From: Paracoccaceae bacterium
GTDB taxonomy: Bacteria; Pseudomonadota; Alphaproteobacteria; Rhodobacterales; Rhodobacteraceae
Assembly (NCBI GenBank): GCA_018223125.1
Contig: JAAEZA010000025.1
Span: forward strand, 1-56,054
Direction: 5' to 3'
Length of the DNA stretch: 56,054 nt
Part shown: one piece after another, positions 17,581 to 28,297 of the stretch
Numbering within the stretch: the first letter of the stretch is position 1
Layout: every line of letters begins with the position of its first letter
Program-made: the position numbers and the translations under genes
The notes under the pieces: generated by a model
Databases searched by the model: none
Told to the model about the DNA's origin: nothing
Seen by the model: only the letters and a program-made list of their open reading frames with translations

Positions 17581-18224
17581 CTCTGACCCGTGAAGTCCCT
17601 CTGGTGATGGACCAATCCGCCCTGCTGTTTATCGACGTGCAGAATTTTGCCGCCCGCCGCGACGGCGGAGAATTCAAGGACATGCCCGATGCAGAGTTCG
17701 AGGCAGAATACGGCTGGTTTTTCGAGCAGATGAACAGCCGCGTCATTCCCAACATGCAGCGCCTGCAATCAGCATTTCGCGCAGCTAAGGGAGAGGTGCT
17801 TTACACCACCATCGAAAGCCTGACCAAAGACGGACGCGACCGAAGCCTTGATTACAAGATCACAGGTTTTAACGTGCCCAAAGGGTCTTGGGACGGAAAG
17901 GTGATCGACGAAATCGCCCCTGGTGACGATGAAATCGTCTTTCCGAAATCCTCTTCCTCCGTGTTTGTGTCCACCCATATCGACTATGTGCTGCGCAATC
18001 TCGGTGTGAAGCAACTGGTGATTAGCGGCATTGTTACCGACCAATGCGTTGAAGGCGCAATCCGCGATGCCTGTGATCTTGGCTATCTGGTCACGCAGGT
18101 CACGGACGCCTGTATGACCTATTCGCAGGAACGTCACGATCATTCCATCCGCACAATCAAAGGCTATTGCCGCCAGTTGACCACGCAAGAGCTGATCGAC
18201 GAACTGGCGCAGGTAAAGTCATGA
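17577..18224 (+). CDS. Isochorismatase-like cysteine hydrolase
   Basis: The 215-residue protein has the catalytic triad of the family: Asp in LFIDVQNF (about residue 21), Lys in FPKSSSSVF (about 124) and Cys in GIVTDQCVEGAIRDA (about 157), with the usual non-proline cis bond region before it. The family hydrolyses amides such as nicotinamide, carbamoyl or biuret-type compounds. It overlaps its neighbours on both sides by 4 bp (ATGA), so it is translated together with the amidohydrolase and the aminotransferase. The substrate is unknown. Confidence 0.85.
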   Translation: MTLTREVPLVMDQSALLFIDVQNFAARRDGGEFKDMPDAEFEAEYGWFFEQMNSRVIPNMQRLQSAFRAAKGEVLYTTIESLTKDGRDRSLDYKITGFNVPKGSWDGKVIDEIAPGDDEIVFPKSSSSVFVSTHIDYVLRNLGVKQLVISGIVTDQCVEGAIRDACDLGYLVTQVTDACMTYSQERHDHSIRTIKGYCRQLTTQELIDELAQVKS

Positions 18225-19540
18225 CCAAAGCGCCGCTTTACAACCGCGATGAAGCGGCGCTATCCGCCTTGCAGAAACTGCGGTTTTTTCCGCTGGCGGT
18301 CTCGCGGGGCGAGGGCTGTTACCTGATCGAAGAAGGGGGCCGCCGTCTGCTGGACCTTTCGGCCTCTTGGGGTGCGGCCAGCCTCGGGCACGGGCATCCG
18401 GCCTTGCGACAGGCGATCGACGGGGCGCTGGCGGGGCAGGCAGGGGCTTCCATCCTGTCGGGTACGAATGCGGTTGCGGTGGAACTGGCCGAAACCCTGC
18501 TGCGCCTGACTCCGGGCGGGACGGATCGCCGTGTCTGGCTGGGCCATTCGGGAAGTGATGCCAATGAAACCGTGGCGCGGGTTTTGCCAGCGGTGACAGG
18601 GCGCCCCCGTATAATGGCGTTTTCGGGGGCCTATCACGGGGGCACGCAAGGCTCTATGGCGGTATCGGGCCACAGCGCACAGGAAGGTGTTGCCAAGGAC
18701 GGCGGGCTGACACTGGTGCCATACCCTGATCCCTTCCGTCCCTTTGAAGGGGATGCCAGCGGGCAGGCTTTGCTGGATCACATCGAACATCTGCTGGAAA
18801 CGACTTGCCCCGGAGAGGAAGTCGCCGGTTTCTTTCTAGAACCAATTCAGGCGGATGGCGGGCTGATCGTACCGCCCAAGGGTTTTCTGGCAAAACTGGC
18901 GCAGCTTTGCGCCCGATACGGCATCCTGACAATCTGTGACGAGGTCAAGGTCGGACTGGCGCGGACCGGTTCCCTGCACAGCTACATGCAGGAAGGATTT
19001 ACGCCGGACATACTGGTGCTTGGCAAGGGGCTGGGTGGCGGTTTGCCGGTGTCTGCGGTGATCGCTCCGGCTTGGGTAATGGATCATGCAACTGCTTTTT
19101 CGATGCAAACCCTGCACGGTAATCCGGTCTGCGCCGCGGCTGCGCTGGCGGTGCTGGATACCATCGGGGCAGAGCATCTGGCGGAATCCGCCCGCACAAC
19201 GGGTGATCTGTTGCAGGAAGAAATCCGCAAAGGTGCACAGTCCCAGCCGGAAATCGGAGACATCCGCGGGCGCGGGCTCGCCATCGGGGTGGAGTTGGTA
19301 AACCCGCGCACCAATGCCCCGGATGCGGATCTTGCCCGCAAGACCGTTTACCGTGCATGGCAGCTTGGCGCGGTGTTCTTCTATGTCGGGATGCAATCGA
19401 ATGTTCTGGAACTGACACCGCCCCTGAGCCTGAGCGAACAACAGGCAACAGATGGCGCGGCCCTGTTGTTGCAAGCCGTCAAAGACGCCCGCGCGGGTCT
19501 GGTCAGCGATGCGGAAGTTGCACCTTTCGCCGGCTGGTAG
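18221..19540 (+). CDS. Class III PLP-dependent aminotransferase
   Basis: The 439-residue enzyme is of the ornithine/GABA/omega-amino acid type. Visible motifs are GSDANETVARV near residue 108, the cofactor Asp in CDEVKVGLARTG (about 240) and the PLP Lys in LGKGLGGGLPVSAV (about residue 269). It would move an amino group from an omega-amino acid or diamine to a keto acid. The start at 18221 overlaps the previous stop (ATGA). With the GS-like enzyme and the amidohydrolase it fits a glutamylated-amine route. Confidence 0.87.
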   Translation: MTKAPLYNRDEAALSALQKLRFFPLAVSRGEGCYLIEEGGRRLLDLSASWGAASLGHGHPALRQAIDGALAGQAGASILSGTNAVAVELAETLLRLTPGGTDRRVWLGHSGSDANETVARVLPAVTGRPRIMAFSGAYHGGTQGSMAVSGHSAQEGVAKDGGLTLVPYPDPFRPFEGDASGQALLDHIEHLLETTCPGEEVAGFFLEPIQADGGLIVPPKGFLAKLAQLCARYGILTICDEVKVGLARTGSLHSYMQEGFTPDILVLGKGLGGGLPVSAVIAPAWVMDHATAFSMQTLHGNPVCAAAALAVLDTIGAEHLAESARTTGDLLQEEIRKGAQSQPEIGDIRGRGLAIGVELVNPRTNAPDADLARKTVYRAWQLGAVFFYVGMQSNVLELTPPLSLSEQQATDGAALLLQAVKDARAGLVSDAEVAPFAGW

Positions 19541-19541
19541 T

Positions 19542-20387
19542 TCAGACCGGCGCAATCGGGATGTTGTCGATCAACCGCACCCCGTCCAGCCAGACAGCAA
19601 TGAAGAGACGGGCTGGGCGATCTGCGCGCTCCATCGGTTCCAGATCCTGCGCACTGCGCAGTTCCAGATAATCCAGTGTTCCAAAACCCGCCACATCCAG
19701 TTTCTGCTGCGCATCGGGCAGAAGGTCCGACAGGGACGCGCCCTGTGCCAGCCCCTCCGCGATGCCGTTCAGAACGTGATACACCAAAGGCGCGGTTTTT
19801 CGGGCTTCCCTGCCAAGCCGCAGATTGCGCGAGGACATGGCCAGACCATCGGGTTCGCGCACTGTCGGGCAGCCGGTAATTCCGGTTTTCAGGTCAAGAT
19901 CCCGTGCAAGTCGTGTCACCACCTGAAGCTGCTGGTAATCCTTTTCCCCGAAAAACGCCTCATCTGCTGCGGTTTGCAACAGCAGCTTGGACACCACTGT
20001 GGCCACACCGTCAAAATGCCCCGGACGGGCCGCGCCGCACAGGCCTTCGCTGACGCCGGACACGGAAACACTGGTCGAAAAGCCGTCGGGATAGATCTGG
20101 TCCGGATCGGGCACATAAAGCACATCTACTGCAAAGGGGGCGAGCTTGACTGAATCGCTGTCCTCGGTGCGGGGATAATTCGCAAGATCCTCGGGATTGT
20201 TGAACTGGCGGGGGTTTACGAACAAGGTGACGATCACCCTGTCGGTCTTAGCTTTCGCTTCGCCCACAAGGGACAGATGCCCTGCGTGCAGCGCGCCCAT
20301 CGTGGGAACGACGCCAATCGTCTGCCCTGCGCGGCTCCATTCATCGGTCAGCGTGCGCAGCGCGGCTTTGGTGCGGATAATCTTCAT
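19542..20387 (-). CDS. panC: Pantothenate synthetase
   Basis: The 281-residue enzyme joins pantoate and beta-alanine with ATP to make pantothenate. It has the nucleotidyltransferase signature [15 protein letters not shown] with HAGH (about residues 34-37), [19 protein letters not shown] and GEKDYQQL, and a normal length. Its start overlaps the panB stop by 4 bp. It is convergent with the aminotransferase gene with a 1-bp gap. Confidence 0.96.
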   Translation of the reverse strand: MKIIRTKAALRTLTDEWSRAGQTIGVVPTMGALHAGHLSLVGEAKAKTDRVIVTLFVNPRQFNNPEDLANYPRTEDSDSVKLAPFAVDVLYVPDPDQIYPDGFSTSVSVSGVSEGLCGAARPGHFDGVATVVSKLLLQTAADEAFFGEKDYQQLQVVTRLARDLDLKTGITGCPTVREPDGLAMSSRNLRLGREARKTAPLVYHVLNGIAEGLAQGASLSDLLPDAQQKLDVAGFGTLDYLELRSAQDLEPMERADRPARLFIAVWLDGVRLIDNIPIAPV

Positions 20388-21223
20388 TCTTCGGTGTCTT
20401 GTCCTGCGGTGTTGTCGGTGAATATATGTTCGGGTGCGGGGAAGGCGCGGCTGCGGACGTCTTTCGCATAGGCGCTGATCGCACTGGCAGCATCTTTTGC
20501 CAGATGGGTGTAGCGTTTGACGAAGGCGGGTTTGAAGGCGTCGAACAGGCCGAGCATGTCATCGATCACCAGTATTTGCCCGTCACACCCCGCCGAGGCC
20601 CCGATGCCCACTGTTGGAATGGGGATTTCTGCTGTGATCCGGTCCGCCAGTGCGGCCGGAACTTTTTCAAGCACCACCGAAAAAGCGCCTGCGTCGGAAA
20701 CGGCTTTCGCATCCGCAAGGATACGGTCTGCATCCGCACCCTTGCCCTGCACGCGGTACCCGCCAAGCGCATTTACGGATTGGGGTGTCAGACCGATATG
20801 GGCCATGACCGGAATGCCGCGATCCACCAGAAAGCGGATCGTTTCGGCCATATGCTGCCCGCCTTCCAGCTTTACCGCGCCGCAGCCGGTTTCCGCCATC
20901 AGTCGTGCAGCGTTGCGCAGCGCCTGTGCGGGGCTTTCCTCGTAGCTGGCAAAGGGCATGTCCACCACCATCAGCGCACGGTTCAAGCCGCGTGCAACGG
21001 CCTGCCCGTGCAGGATCATCATGTCCATTGTGACCGAAAGGGTAGAGGGCAATCCGTGAAGCACCATGCCCACACTGTCCCCGACAAGGACAAGATCGCA
21101 TTCGGCATCCGCCAGTTGTGCAACCGGTGTGGTATAAGCTGTTAGACAAACCAGAGGCGTCTTGCCCTTCCGGTCTGCAATATCGCTTGCGGTCAAAGTT
21201 TTCTGTGGGGCTGACTGGCTCAT
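20384..21223 (-). CDS. panB: 3-methyl-2-oxobutanoate hydroxymethyltransferase
   Basis: The 279-residue TIM-barrel enzyme makes ketopantoate from alpha-ketoisovalerate and methylene-tetrahydrofolate. Typical segments are [32 protein letters not shown] (about residue 117), [19 protein letters not shown] and [19 protein letters not shown] (quoted in parts). AGGA precedes the ATG. A perfect 10-bp inverted repeat sits directly upstream in the leader. It could be read from the copA-cueR promoter or from its own. Confidence 0.96.
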   Translation of the reverse strand: MSQSAPQKTLTASDIADRKGKTPLVCLTAYTTPVAQLADAECDLVLVGDSVGMVLHGLPSTLSVTMDMMILHGQAVARGLNRALMVVDMPFASYEESPAQALRNAARLMAETGCGAVKLEGGQHMAETIRFLVDRGIPVMAHIGLTPQSVNALGGYRVQGKGADADRILADAKAVSDAGAFSVVLEKVPAALADRITAEIPIPTVGIGASAGCDGQILVIDDMLGLFDAFKPAFVKRYTHLAKDAASAISAYAKDVRSRAFPAPEHIFTDNTAGQDTEE

Positions 21224-21235
21224 GTCCGTCCTATG

Positions 21236-21282
21236 GTTGCTTTGGCTGCGGTCGTTTAGAATATTCTTTCACCCAAAGCAAC
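21236..21282 (-). promoter_or_regulatory. Inverted repeat in the panB leader
   Basis: GTTGCTTTGG (21236-21245) and CCAAAGCAAC (21273-21282) are perfect inverted repeats separated by 27 bp. A perfect 10-bp palindrome AGAATATTCT (21258-21267) lies in the loop. The near end is 13 bp from the panB start and next to its AGGA ribosome-binding site. It could be an operator, a leader RNA hairpin or a weak terminator after cueR. It does not look like the published pan RNA motif as I recall it. Confidence 0.5.
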
Positions 21283-21303
21283 GATTCTGAAATTTTGTGT
21301 CTA

Positions 21304-21699
21304 TCAGCCGGTGGGGAAATCCTCCAGCTTTTGCAGGATCGGACAGTCCGGGCGGGAATCTCCCGCACAATCGCGTACCAGATCCGACAGGGTGTTCCGC
21401 ATGGCTTCCAGATCCGCGATTTTGGCCTCTATCTGCGCGAGATGGTCTTTGGCGATTGCCCGCACATCCGCACTCGCCCTGTCCTGATCCTCCCAAAGCG
21501 CCAGAAGGGCGCGGCAATCCTCAATGGTGAAACCCAAAGCCCGGGAGCGCCCCAGAAACACCAGTTTATGGACGTCACTCTGCCGGAACGCACGGTATCC
21601 ATTGGTGTCTCTGAGGGGTTTGACCAGCCCGATATCTTCATAGTAGCGAATGGTTTTGGCGGGCAGGCCGGCCTGTTTGGCAACATCTCCGATATTCAT
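21304..21699 (-). CDS. cueR: Cu(I)-responsive MerR family regulator
   Basis: The 131-residue product has the MerR helix-turn-helix (MNIGDVAKQAGLPAKTIRYY, residues 1-20) and a long dimerisation helix. A C-terminal metal loop has two cysteines, C111 and C119 (CAGDSRPDC), spaced exactly like C112/C120 of E. coli CueR. No third Cys of a Zn/Pb type is seen, supporting monovalent metal sensing (Cu, Ag, Au). It lies 10 bp after copA on the same strand, so the regulator is made from the promoter it controls, or from read-through of it. Confidence 0.93.
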   Translation of the reverse strand: MNIGDVAKQAGLPAKTIRYYEDIGLVKPLRDTNGYRAFRQSDVHKLVFLGRSRALGFTIEDCRALLALWEDQDRASADVRAIAKDHLAQIEAKIADLEAMRNTLSDLVRDCAGDSRPDCPILQKLEDFPTG

Positions 21700-21709
21700 T
21701 CTTCGGCTC

Positions 21710-24223
<2,514 letters not shown>

Positions 24224-24251
24224 GACCGATCCTCTGAGGTCTGTTTCCCCT

Positions 24252-24282
24252 GATATGGGGCTTCCAGTCACTGGAGGGTCAA
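24252..24282 (-). promoter_or_regulatory. CueR-type copA promoter with 19-bp spacer
   Basis: On the minus strand the -35 box TTGACC (24282-24277) and the -10-like CATATC (24257-24252) are separated by exactly 19 bp, the hallmark of MerR-family promoters. The spacer holds the interrupted palindrome CTCCAG-TGA-CTGGAAG, close to the CueR operator pattern CCTTCC...GGAAGG. It is 29 bp upstream of the copA start. Confidence 0.85.
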
Positions 24283-24310
24283 GAAGGATTTATAAATTAT
24301 TTTCGATTAA

Positions 24311-24331
24311 GGGGCCGGCATTCCCGGACCC
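24311..24331 (-). terminator. Stem-loop after the racemase gene
   Basis: Arms 24311-24318 and 24324-24331 pair over 8 positions with one mismatch around a 5-base loop. On the minus strand the hairpin follows the racemase stop by a few bases and is followed by an AT-rich run (TTAATCGAAAATAAT). It separates the racemase operon from the copA promoter. Confidence 0.5.
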
Positions 24332-24334
24332 TCT

Positions 24335-24994
24335 TCAATGAAGGGAAACGGCAGGGATGGTGAGGGTCTTCACAGCTTTGGTCACGGCAGCTTTAATAGG
24401 GTCGATGACCCTCAGGTTCAGATGCTGCTCCATTTCCTCTGCCAAACCGCCCATACCGGCACAGCCAAGAACAATTGTTCGCAGTTCCGGGTGGTCCTCC
24501 ATCAGCTTGCGGGCAGCGGCGATCAGCCTTTTGTTGGCCGCGTCCCGTTGCTGTTCAAAATCAAGAACCGCGATTGTACTGGCGCGTATACAGATCAGGG
24601 TATCTGTCAAACCGTATGATTTCGCATTGGCTTCAAGGACCGGAACCGACAGTTCCGATGTGGTCAGCACGGCGTAGGGCTGGCGAAGGTCATGGGCGGC
24701 CTGCATGGCAGCCTGACCGATGCCAAAAACGTTTTTCTTTGCCGTCTCGGTCAGGCCGGTATCGTCAAAACAGGCGATAATGGCCAGATCGAAATCCGTC
24801 TTTTGCAATATCTCCAGCGTTCCGGGCAGTGCTTCTTTTCCGTCCGCGGCCCCCTGAATGGAAGGCGGGCCGCCGGGATTCGTTCGCGTGCTCATGTCGA
24901 TGTTAGCAGGCAGGTACTGTCTGGCCTCTGCGTCGATCCGGTCTGTCATCTCGGCGGTGCTGTTCGGGTTCACCACCAGCAGGTGCGGCGACAT
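24335..24994 (-). CDS. Asp/Glu/hydantoin racemase family protein
   Basis: The 219-residue protein has the pseudo-symmetric two-lobed racemase fold with catalytic cysteine candidates C75 (IIACFDDTG) and C178 (VLGCAGMGG). It opens with VVNPNSTAEMTDRI, the phosphate/carboxylate pocket typical of hydantoin racemases. It would invert a stereocentre next to a carbonyl, such as a 5-substituted hydantoin or a related ureide. Its start shares one base with the stop of the flavin-reductase-like gene, so the two are translated together. Confidence 0.85.
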   Translation of the reverse strand: MSPHLLVVNPNSTAEMTDRIDAEARQYLPANIDMSTRTNPGGPPSIQGAADGKEALPGTLEILQKTDFDLAIIACFDDTGLTETAKKNVFGIGQAAMQAAHDLRQPYAVLTTSELSVPVLEANAKSYGLTDTLICIRASTIAVLDFEQQRDAANKRLIAAARKLMEDHPELRTIVLGCAGMGGLAEEMEQHLNLRVIDPIKAAVTKAVKTLTIPAVSLH

Positions 24995-25662
24995 TACAAA
25001 GCCATCGCTTTAGGTTGCTGGCTGGCACGCCACTCTGCTTCTGACGGGGTCGCCAGATCAAAGGTTTCAAAGCTACGGCAATAGCCATGCCCGCCCATGC
25101 GCCCCAAAGCATCCAAGGCGGCTGCATCCACATGGAAGCGATCATTCACCAGACCGGGGCGGGCATGCATGGCCAGCACTTCCCCCAGAACAATCTCGCG
25201 GGACTTGCCGATGTTCAGGGTCACATGGCGTTTGCATTCCAGCCGGATCGGCGCTTCGGCGATCTGGGGGCAGTTCACGAACTCGCCCGGTATCATGGTC
25301 AGCCCCGCTGCGGTGATCTCATCCACGTCGGAGGGAAAGTTCACTGCCGTCGTGTTCATCGGATGCAGGTTGGCAAAATCCACGATGTTGACGGTAAATT
25401 CTTCCGTTACACGGATATTATGTCCGGTGTCCTTGAACCGCAGATCTTCGTGGTTTTCCACCCCGAGCGCCAGAATGGCAGGGTCCGAGGACAGGCAGTT
25501 GAAAAAACTGAAAGGGGCGGCATTCGGGCGGCCTTTCTCATCGACAGTCGTCACCCATGCAATCGGGCGCGGCACGACAGAGCCGATCAGCAGTTTGTAA
25601 CGGTCGCGGGCGGACAGCTTTGAAAAGTCGAAACTGTCTTTTGTGTTGGAAGCGGACTCCAT
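24994..25662 (-). CDS. Flavin reductase-like FMN-binding protein
   Basis: The 222-residue protein has the split-barrel FMN-binding fold, with VVPRPIAWVTTVDEKGRPNA (about residues 30-49), APFSFFNCLSSDP and a GHGYC segment near residue 191. Members reduce flavin for partner monooxygenases or act directly as oxidoreductases. No flavin-dependent monooxygenase is encoded next to it, so it may act alone. It is the middle gene of a GntR/flavin reductase/racemase operon. Confidence 0.83.
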   Translation of the reverse strand: MESASNTKDSFDFSKLSARDRYKLLIGSVVPRPIAWVTTVDEKGRPNAAPFSFFNCLSSDPAILALGVENHEDLRFKDTGHNIRVTEEFTVNIVDFANLHPMNTTAVNFPSDVDEITAAGLTMIPGEFVNCPQIAEAPIRLECKRHVTLNIGKSREIVLGEVLAMHARPGLVNDRFHVDAAALDALGRMGGHGYCRSFETFDLATPSEAEWRASQQPKAMAL

Positions 25663-25709
25663 GGAAATCTCCTTGGATAGAATGTGAAAGGGGAAACGGC
25701 TGGTGTGAA

Positions 25710-26402
25710 TTAGCTGTCAGGGGTGACGTAGCGGGCAAGAATATTGCTCACATTGTCTTTTTCTTCGTCTTCCGGATTCAGAAGGGCGCGATCCTGCACA
25801 CTGTGCAGATGCGTGTGCATCTGGCTGGCAGCGCGGTCTGCATCGCCAGCTGCAATCGCCTCGATGATTTCCGTGTGTTCTTCCAACCCGCATTGCGCCG
25901 AATGGGCCTGTGCAAAACGTGCCAGCACCAGAGAACAGCGGGATACGATTTCATTGACATAATTGGCGAGGATTTTTGATCCTGTCAGCTCTGCCAGAAG
26001 AATATGGAACTCCCCCGCCAACCGGATGGAGCGGGTGGTGTCCACATCAAGATACTTCTGTTCTTCGGCCAGATGCGCCTTTAGCGCCTTGACGATGGGT
26101 TTGGAGTCCATCTTGCACAGCCGCTGCATGACCTCCCGTTCAAGACACTGGCGCATCTCGAAAATGTCATGGGCTTCTTCGATTGTCGGGTCCGCAACCG
26201 AAGCCCCCCGATTCGGCTGGAGATCCACCAGACCTTCGGCATCCAGTCGCACCAGCGCGTTGCGCACGGTTGTGCGGCTGACGCTGAATGTCTCCCCGAT
26301 CGAATCCTCGGGAAGCTTCACGCCGGGCTTCAGCGCCTGTTCGATGATTGCCTTTCGAAGCGAATCATAGACCGGAAAACTGCGTGTCGAAGATTTATAC
26401 AT
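25710..26402 (-). CDS. GntR family regulator with FCD domain
   Basis: The 230-residue regulator has a winged helix at residues 8-75 (VYDSLRKAIIEQALKPGVKL, FSVSRTTVRNALVRLDAEGL) and an all-helical FCD ligand domain (about 85-215). The FCD metal site residues can be seen in part (His in GEFHILLAEL and the late HTHLH segment). FCD regulators usually respond to organic acids. It is divergent from the peptide-type ABC operon, and two tandem 12-bp near-palindromes lie between them. Confidence 0.88.
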   Translation of the reverse strand: MYKSSTRSFPVYDSLRKAIIEQALKPGVKLPEDSIGETFSVSRTTVRNALVRLDAEGLVDLQPNRGASVADPTIEEAHDIFEMRQCLEREVMQRLCKMDSKPIVKALKAHLAEEQKYLDVDTTRSIRLAGEFHILLAELTGSKILANYVNEIVSRCSLVLARFAQAHSAQCGLEEHTEIIEAIAAGDADRAASQMHTHLHSVQDRALLNPEDEEKDNVSNILARYVTPDS

Positions 26403-26455
26403 AAGAAGCCTATACCATATATGTGCTGCAGATTGTCAGCTATTATCTCGACATT

Positions 26456-26480
26456 ATTGGATACAATGATTGAATACAAT
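26456..26480. promoter_or_regulatory. Tandem GntR-like operator
   Basis: ATTGGATACAAT (26456-26467) and ATTGAATACAAT (26469-26480) are near-identical 12-mers, 13 bp start to start. Each is close to the palindrome ATTGTATACAAT, a usual half-site plan for FCD-type GntR proteins. They lie in the 254-bp gap between the GntR gene and the ABC binding-protein gene. The rest of the gap is AT-rich, with a TTGACA at 26511-26516 but no clear matching -10 box. Confidence 0.65.
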
Positions 26481-26656
26481 ATTTTATTTTTTTGTAGCCA
26501 AATTGATTTTTTGACACTAACGTCGCTCGACATAAGGCCATTTCATGGTTTCAAGGCCCCAAGAATAAGGGGCCGAAAATTCTGAAAGCGGTTTTATTGT
26601 GATAACCGTGTATACGATCCGAATTAGGTTTGTGTGCAATAACAGGGAAAGAAAAA

Positions 26657-28228
26657 ATGAAATTTTCCAGAAAACTGCAGAGTGTAACCCTCGGGGGTCT
26701 TACCGCTGTTCTTCTTGCAACCAGCAGTTCTGCGGAGACAGTTCGCTGGGGTGCGCCCCGCGATATCGTCTCGCTCGACCCTTACTCATATGGTGACAGC
26801 TACACGATCAACTTCCTAAACAATATCTACGAAGGTCTGGTGCGCTATAACCGTGATTTGCAGATTGAACCGGCGCTGGCGACAAGCTGGGAAGTGGTGT
26901 CTCCGACCACTTGGCGTTTCACGCTGCGCGAAGGTGTGAAGTTCCACGACGGCGCGGATTTCACGGCCGAAGATGTTCTGGCCAGTCTGCAACGTGTGAC
27001 CGACGAAACCTCGCCGCTGAAGGGCAACCTCCCTGCCTACAAAAGTGCGACAGTGGTTGATGACTATACCATCGACATCGAATTGAATGGTGCTTATCCG
27101 CTGTTGCTGAACGACCTGACCAACATCCATATCTTTGACAAGGGCTGGCTGGTTGCCAACAATGCCGAAAAGCCGACAGATGTAAGCGCAGGTGTAGAGG
27201 GTTACGCGACTTTCAATACCAACGGCACCGGACCTTTCGTTCTGGAATCTCGCACGCCCGAAGCGCAAACCATCCTGAACGTGAATGAGAACTGGTGGGA
27301 TGAGCCAAAGCACAACCTGACCCGCGTTGAATTCCAGCCGATTTCCTCTGCGGCGACCCGTGTTGCCGCCCTGCTGTCCGGCGAGGTGGATTTCGTGGAT
27401 TCTGCGCCGGTTCAGGATTTGCCCCGTCTGGAAGCGGCCAGCAATCTGAAAGTGCTGGAGCGTACCGACCTGCGGACTGTCATGCTCGGCTTCAACCGTC
27501 GTGACGAACTGGTGGCCGGTGGTGAAAACCCGCTGAACGATTTGCGCGTCCGGCAAGCCATGCAGCTGGCCGTTGATATGGACCTGATCCAGCAAAAAGT
27601 GATGCGCGGTAAATCCCGCAATGCGGGGCTACTGGTGGCGCCATCCATTCCGGGTTATTCCGAAGAACTGGACACACCGGCCGGATACGATCCCGAAAAG
27701 GCCAAGGCTTTGCTGGCCGAGGCGGGATACGAGGACGGTTTCGAGTTTGATTTCGTCTGCACCAACGAAAGCTACGTCAATGAAGAACAGTTCTGTCAGG
27801 CCATCGCGTCCATGTGGTCCCGTGTTGGGCTGAACCCGAAGCTCGACATCGGTCCGACTGCCAAACAGACACCCAAGCGCGCCAATGGCAAGGCGGATGT
27901 GTACACGCTCGGCTGGGCTACGCTGCCGATGCTCGACACCTATTCCATTCTGGTTCAGGTGCTGCATTCCAAAACCGGCAATTCCGGCGTGTTCAACTGG
28001 GGCGACTGGTCCTATCCCGAACTGGATAAATTGACACAATCCGCTGCTGTGGAACTGGATCGCGACACACGTTTGCAGATGGAAACCGACGCGCTGAAAA
28101 TCGCCAAGGATGAAGTCATCATGATGCCGCTGCACCAGCAGCCAATGGCATGGGCCGTGTCCAACGCGTTCAGCGATTTCCCGCAGTTCCCGGATAACAA
28201 GCCGCGTATGTGGTATGTAACCAAGTAA
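26657..28228 (+). CDS. ABC transporter substrate-binding protein (peptide/nickel type)
   Basis: The 523-residue periplasmic protein has a signal peptide (MKFSRKLQSVTLGGLTAVLL, ending near SSSA at about residue 25). The family 5 pattern follows: VSLDPYSYGDSYTINFLNNIYEGLVRY and LREGVKFHDGADFTAEDV (quoted in parts). It belongs to the DppA/OppA family but many members bind opines, sugars or modified amino acids. Start 26657 has AGGGAAAG upstream. It is the first gene of a seven-gene operon and is followed by a strong stem-loop. Confidence 0.9.
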   Translation: MKFSRKLQSVTLGGLTAVLLATSSSAETVRWGAPRDIVSLDPYSYGDSYTINFLNNIYEGLVRYNRDLQIEPALATSWEVVSPTTWRFTLREGVKFHDGADFTAEDVLASLQRVTDETSPLKGNLPAYKSATVVDDYTIDIELNGAYPLLLNDLTNIHIFDKGWLVANNAEKPTDVSAGVEGYATFNTNGTGPFVLESRTPEAQTILNVNENWWDEPKHNLTRVEFQPISSAATRVAALLSGEVDFVDSAPVQDLPRLEAASNLKVLERTDLRTVMLGFNRRDELVAGGENPLNDLRVRQAMQLAVDMDLIQQKVMRGKSRNAGLLVAPSIPGYSEELDTPAGYDPEKAKALLAEAGYEDGFEFDFVCTNESYVNEEQFCQAIASMWSRVGLNPKLDIGPTAKQTPKRANGKADVYTLGWATLPMLDTYSILVQVLHSKTGNSGVFNWGDWSYPELDKLTQSAAVELDRDTRLQMETDALKIAKDEVIMMPLHQQPMAWAVSNAFSDFPQFPDNKPRMWYVTK

Positions 28229-28240
28229 TTCTCCCGGACT

Positions 28241-28278
28241 GGGGCGGCGTCGTTCTGCCGTCGCCCCTCTTTTTCTCT
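28241..28278 (+). terminator. Terminator-like attenuator after the binding-protein gene
   Basis: A 9-bp stem with one G-U pair (28241-28249 with 28259-28267) is followed by a pyrimidine run with several T (28268-28278), which is a good intrinsic terminator shape. It lies between the binding-protein gene and its permease genes, so part of the transcripts would stop here and the binding protein would be made in excess. Confidence 0.75.
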
Positions 28279-28297
28279 CGCAACGGAGACCCCTGCA

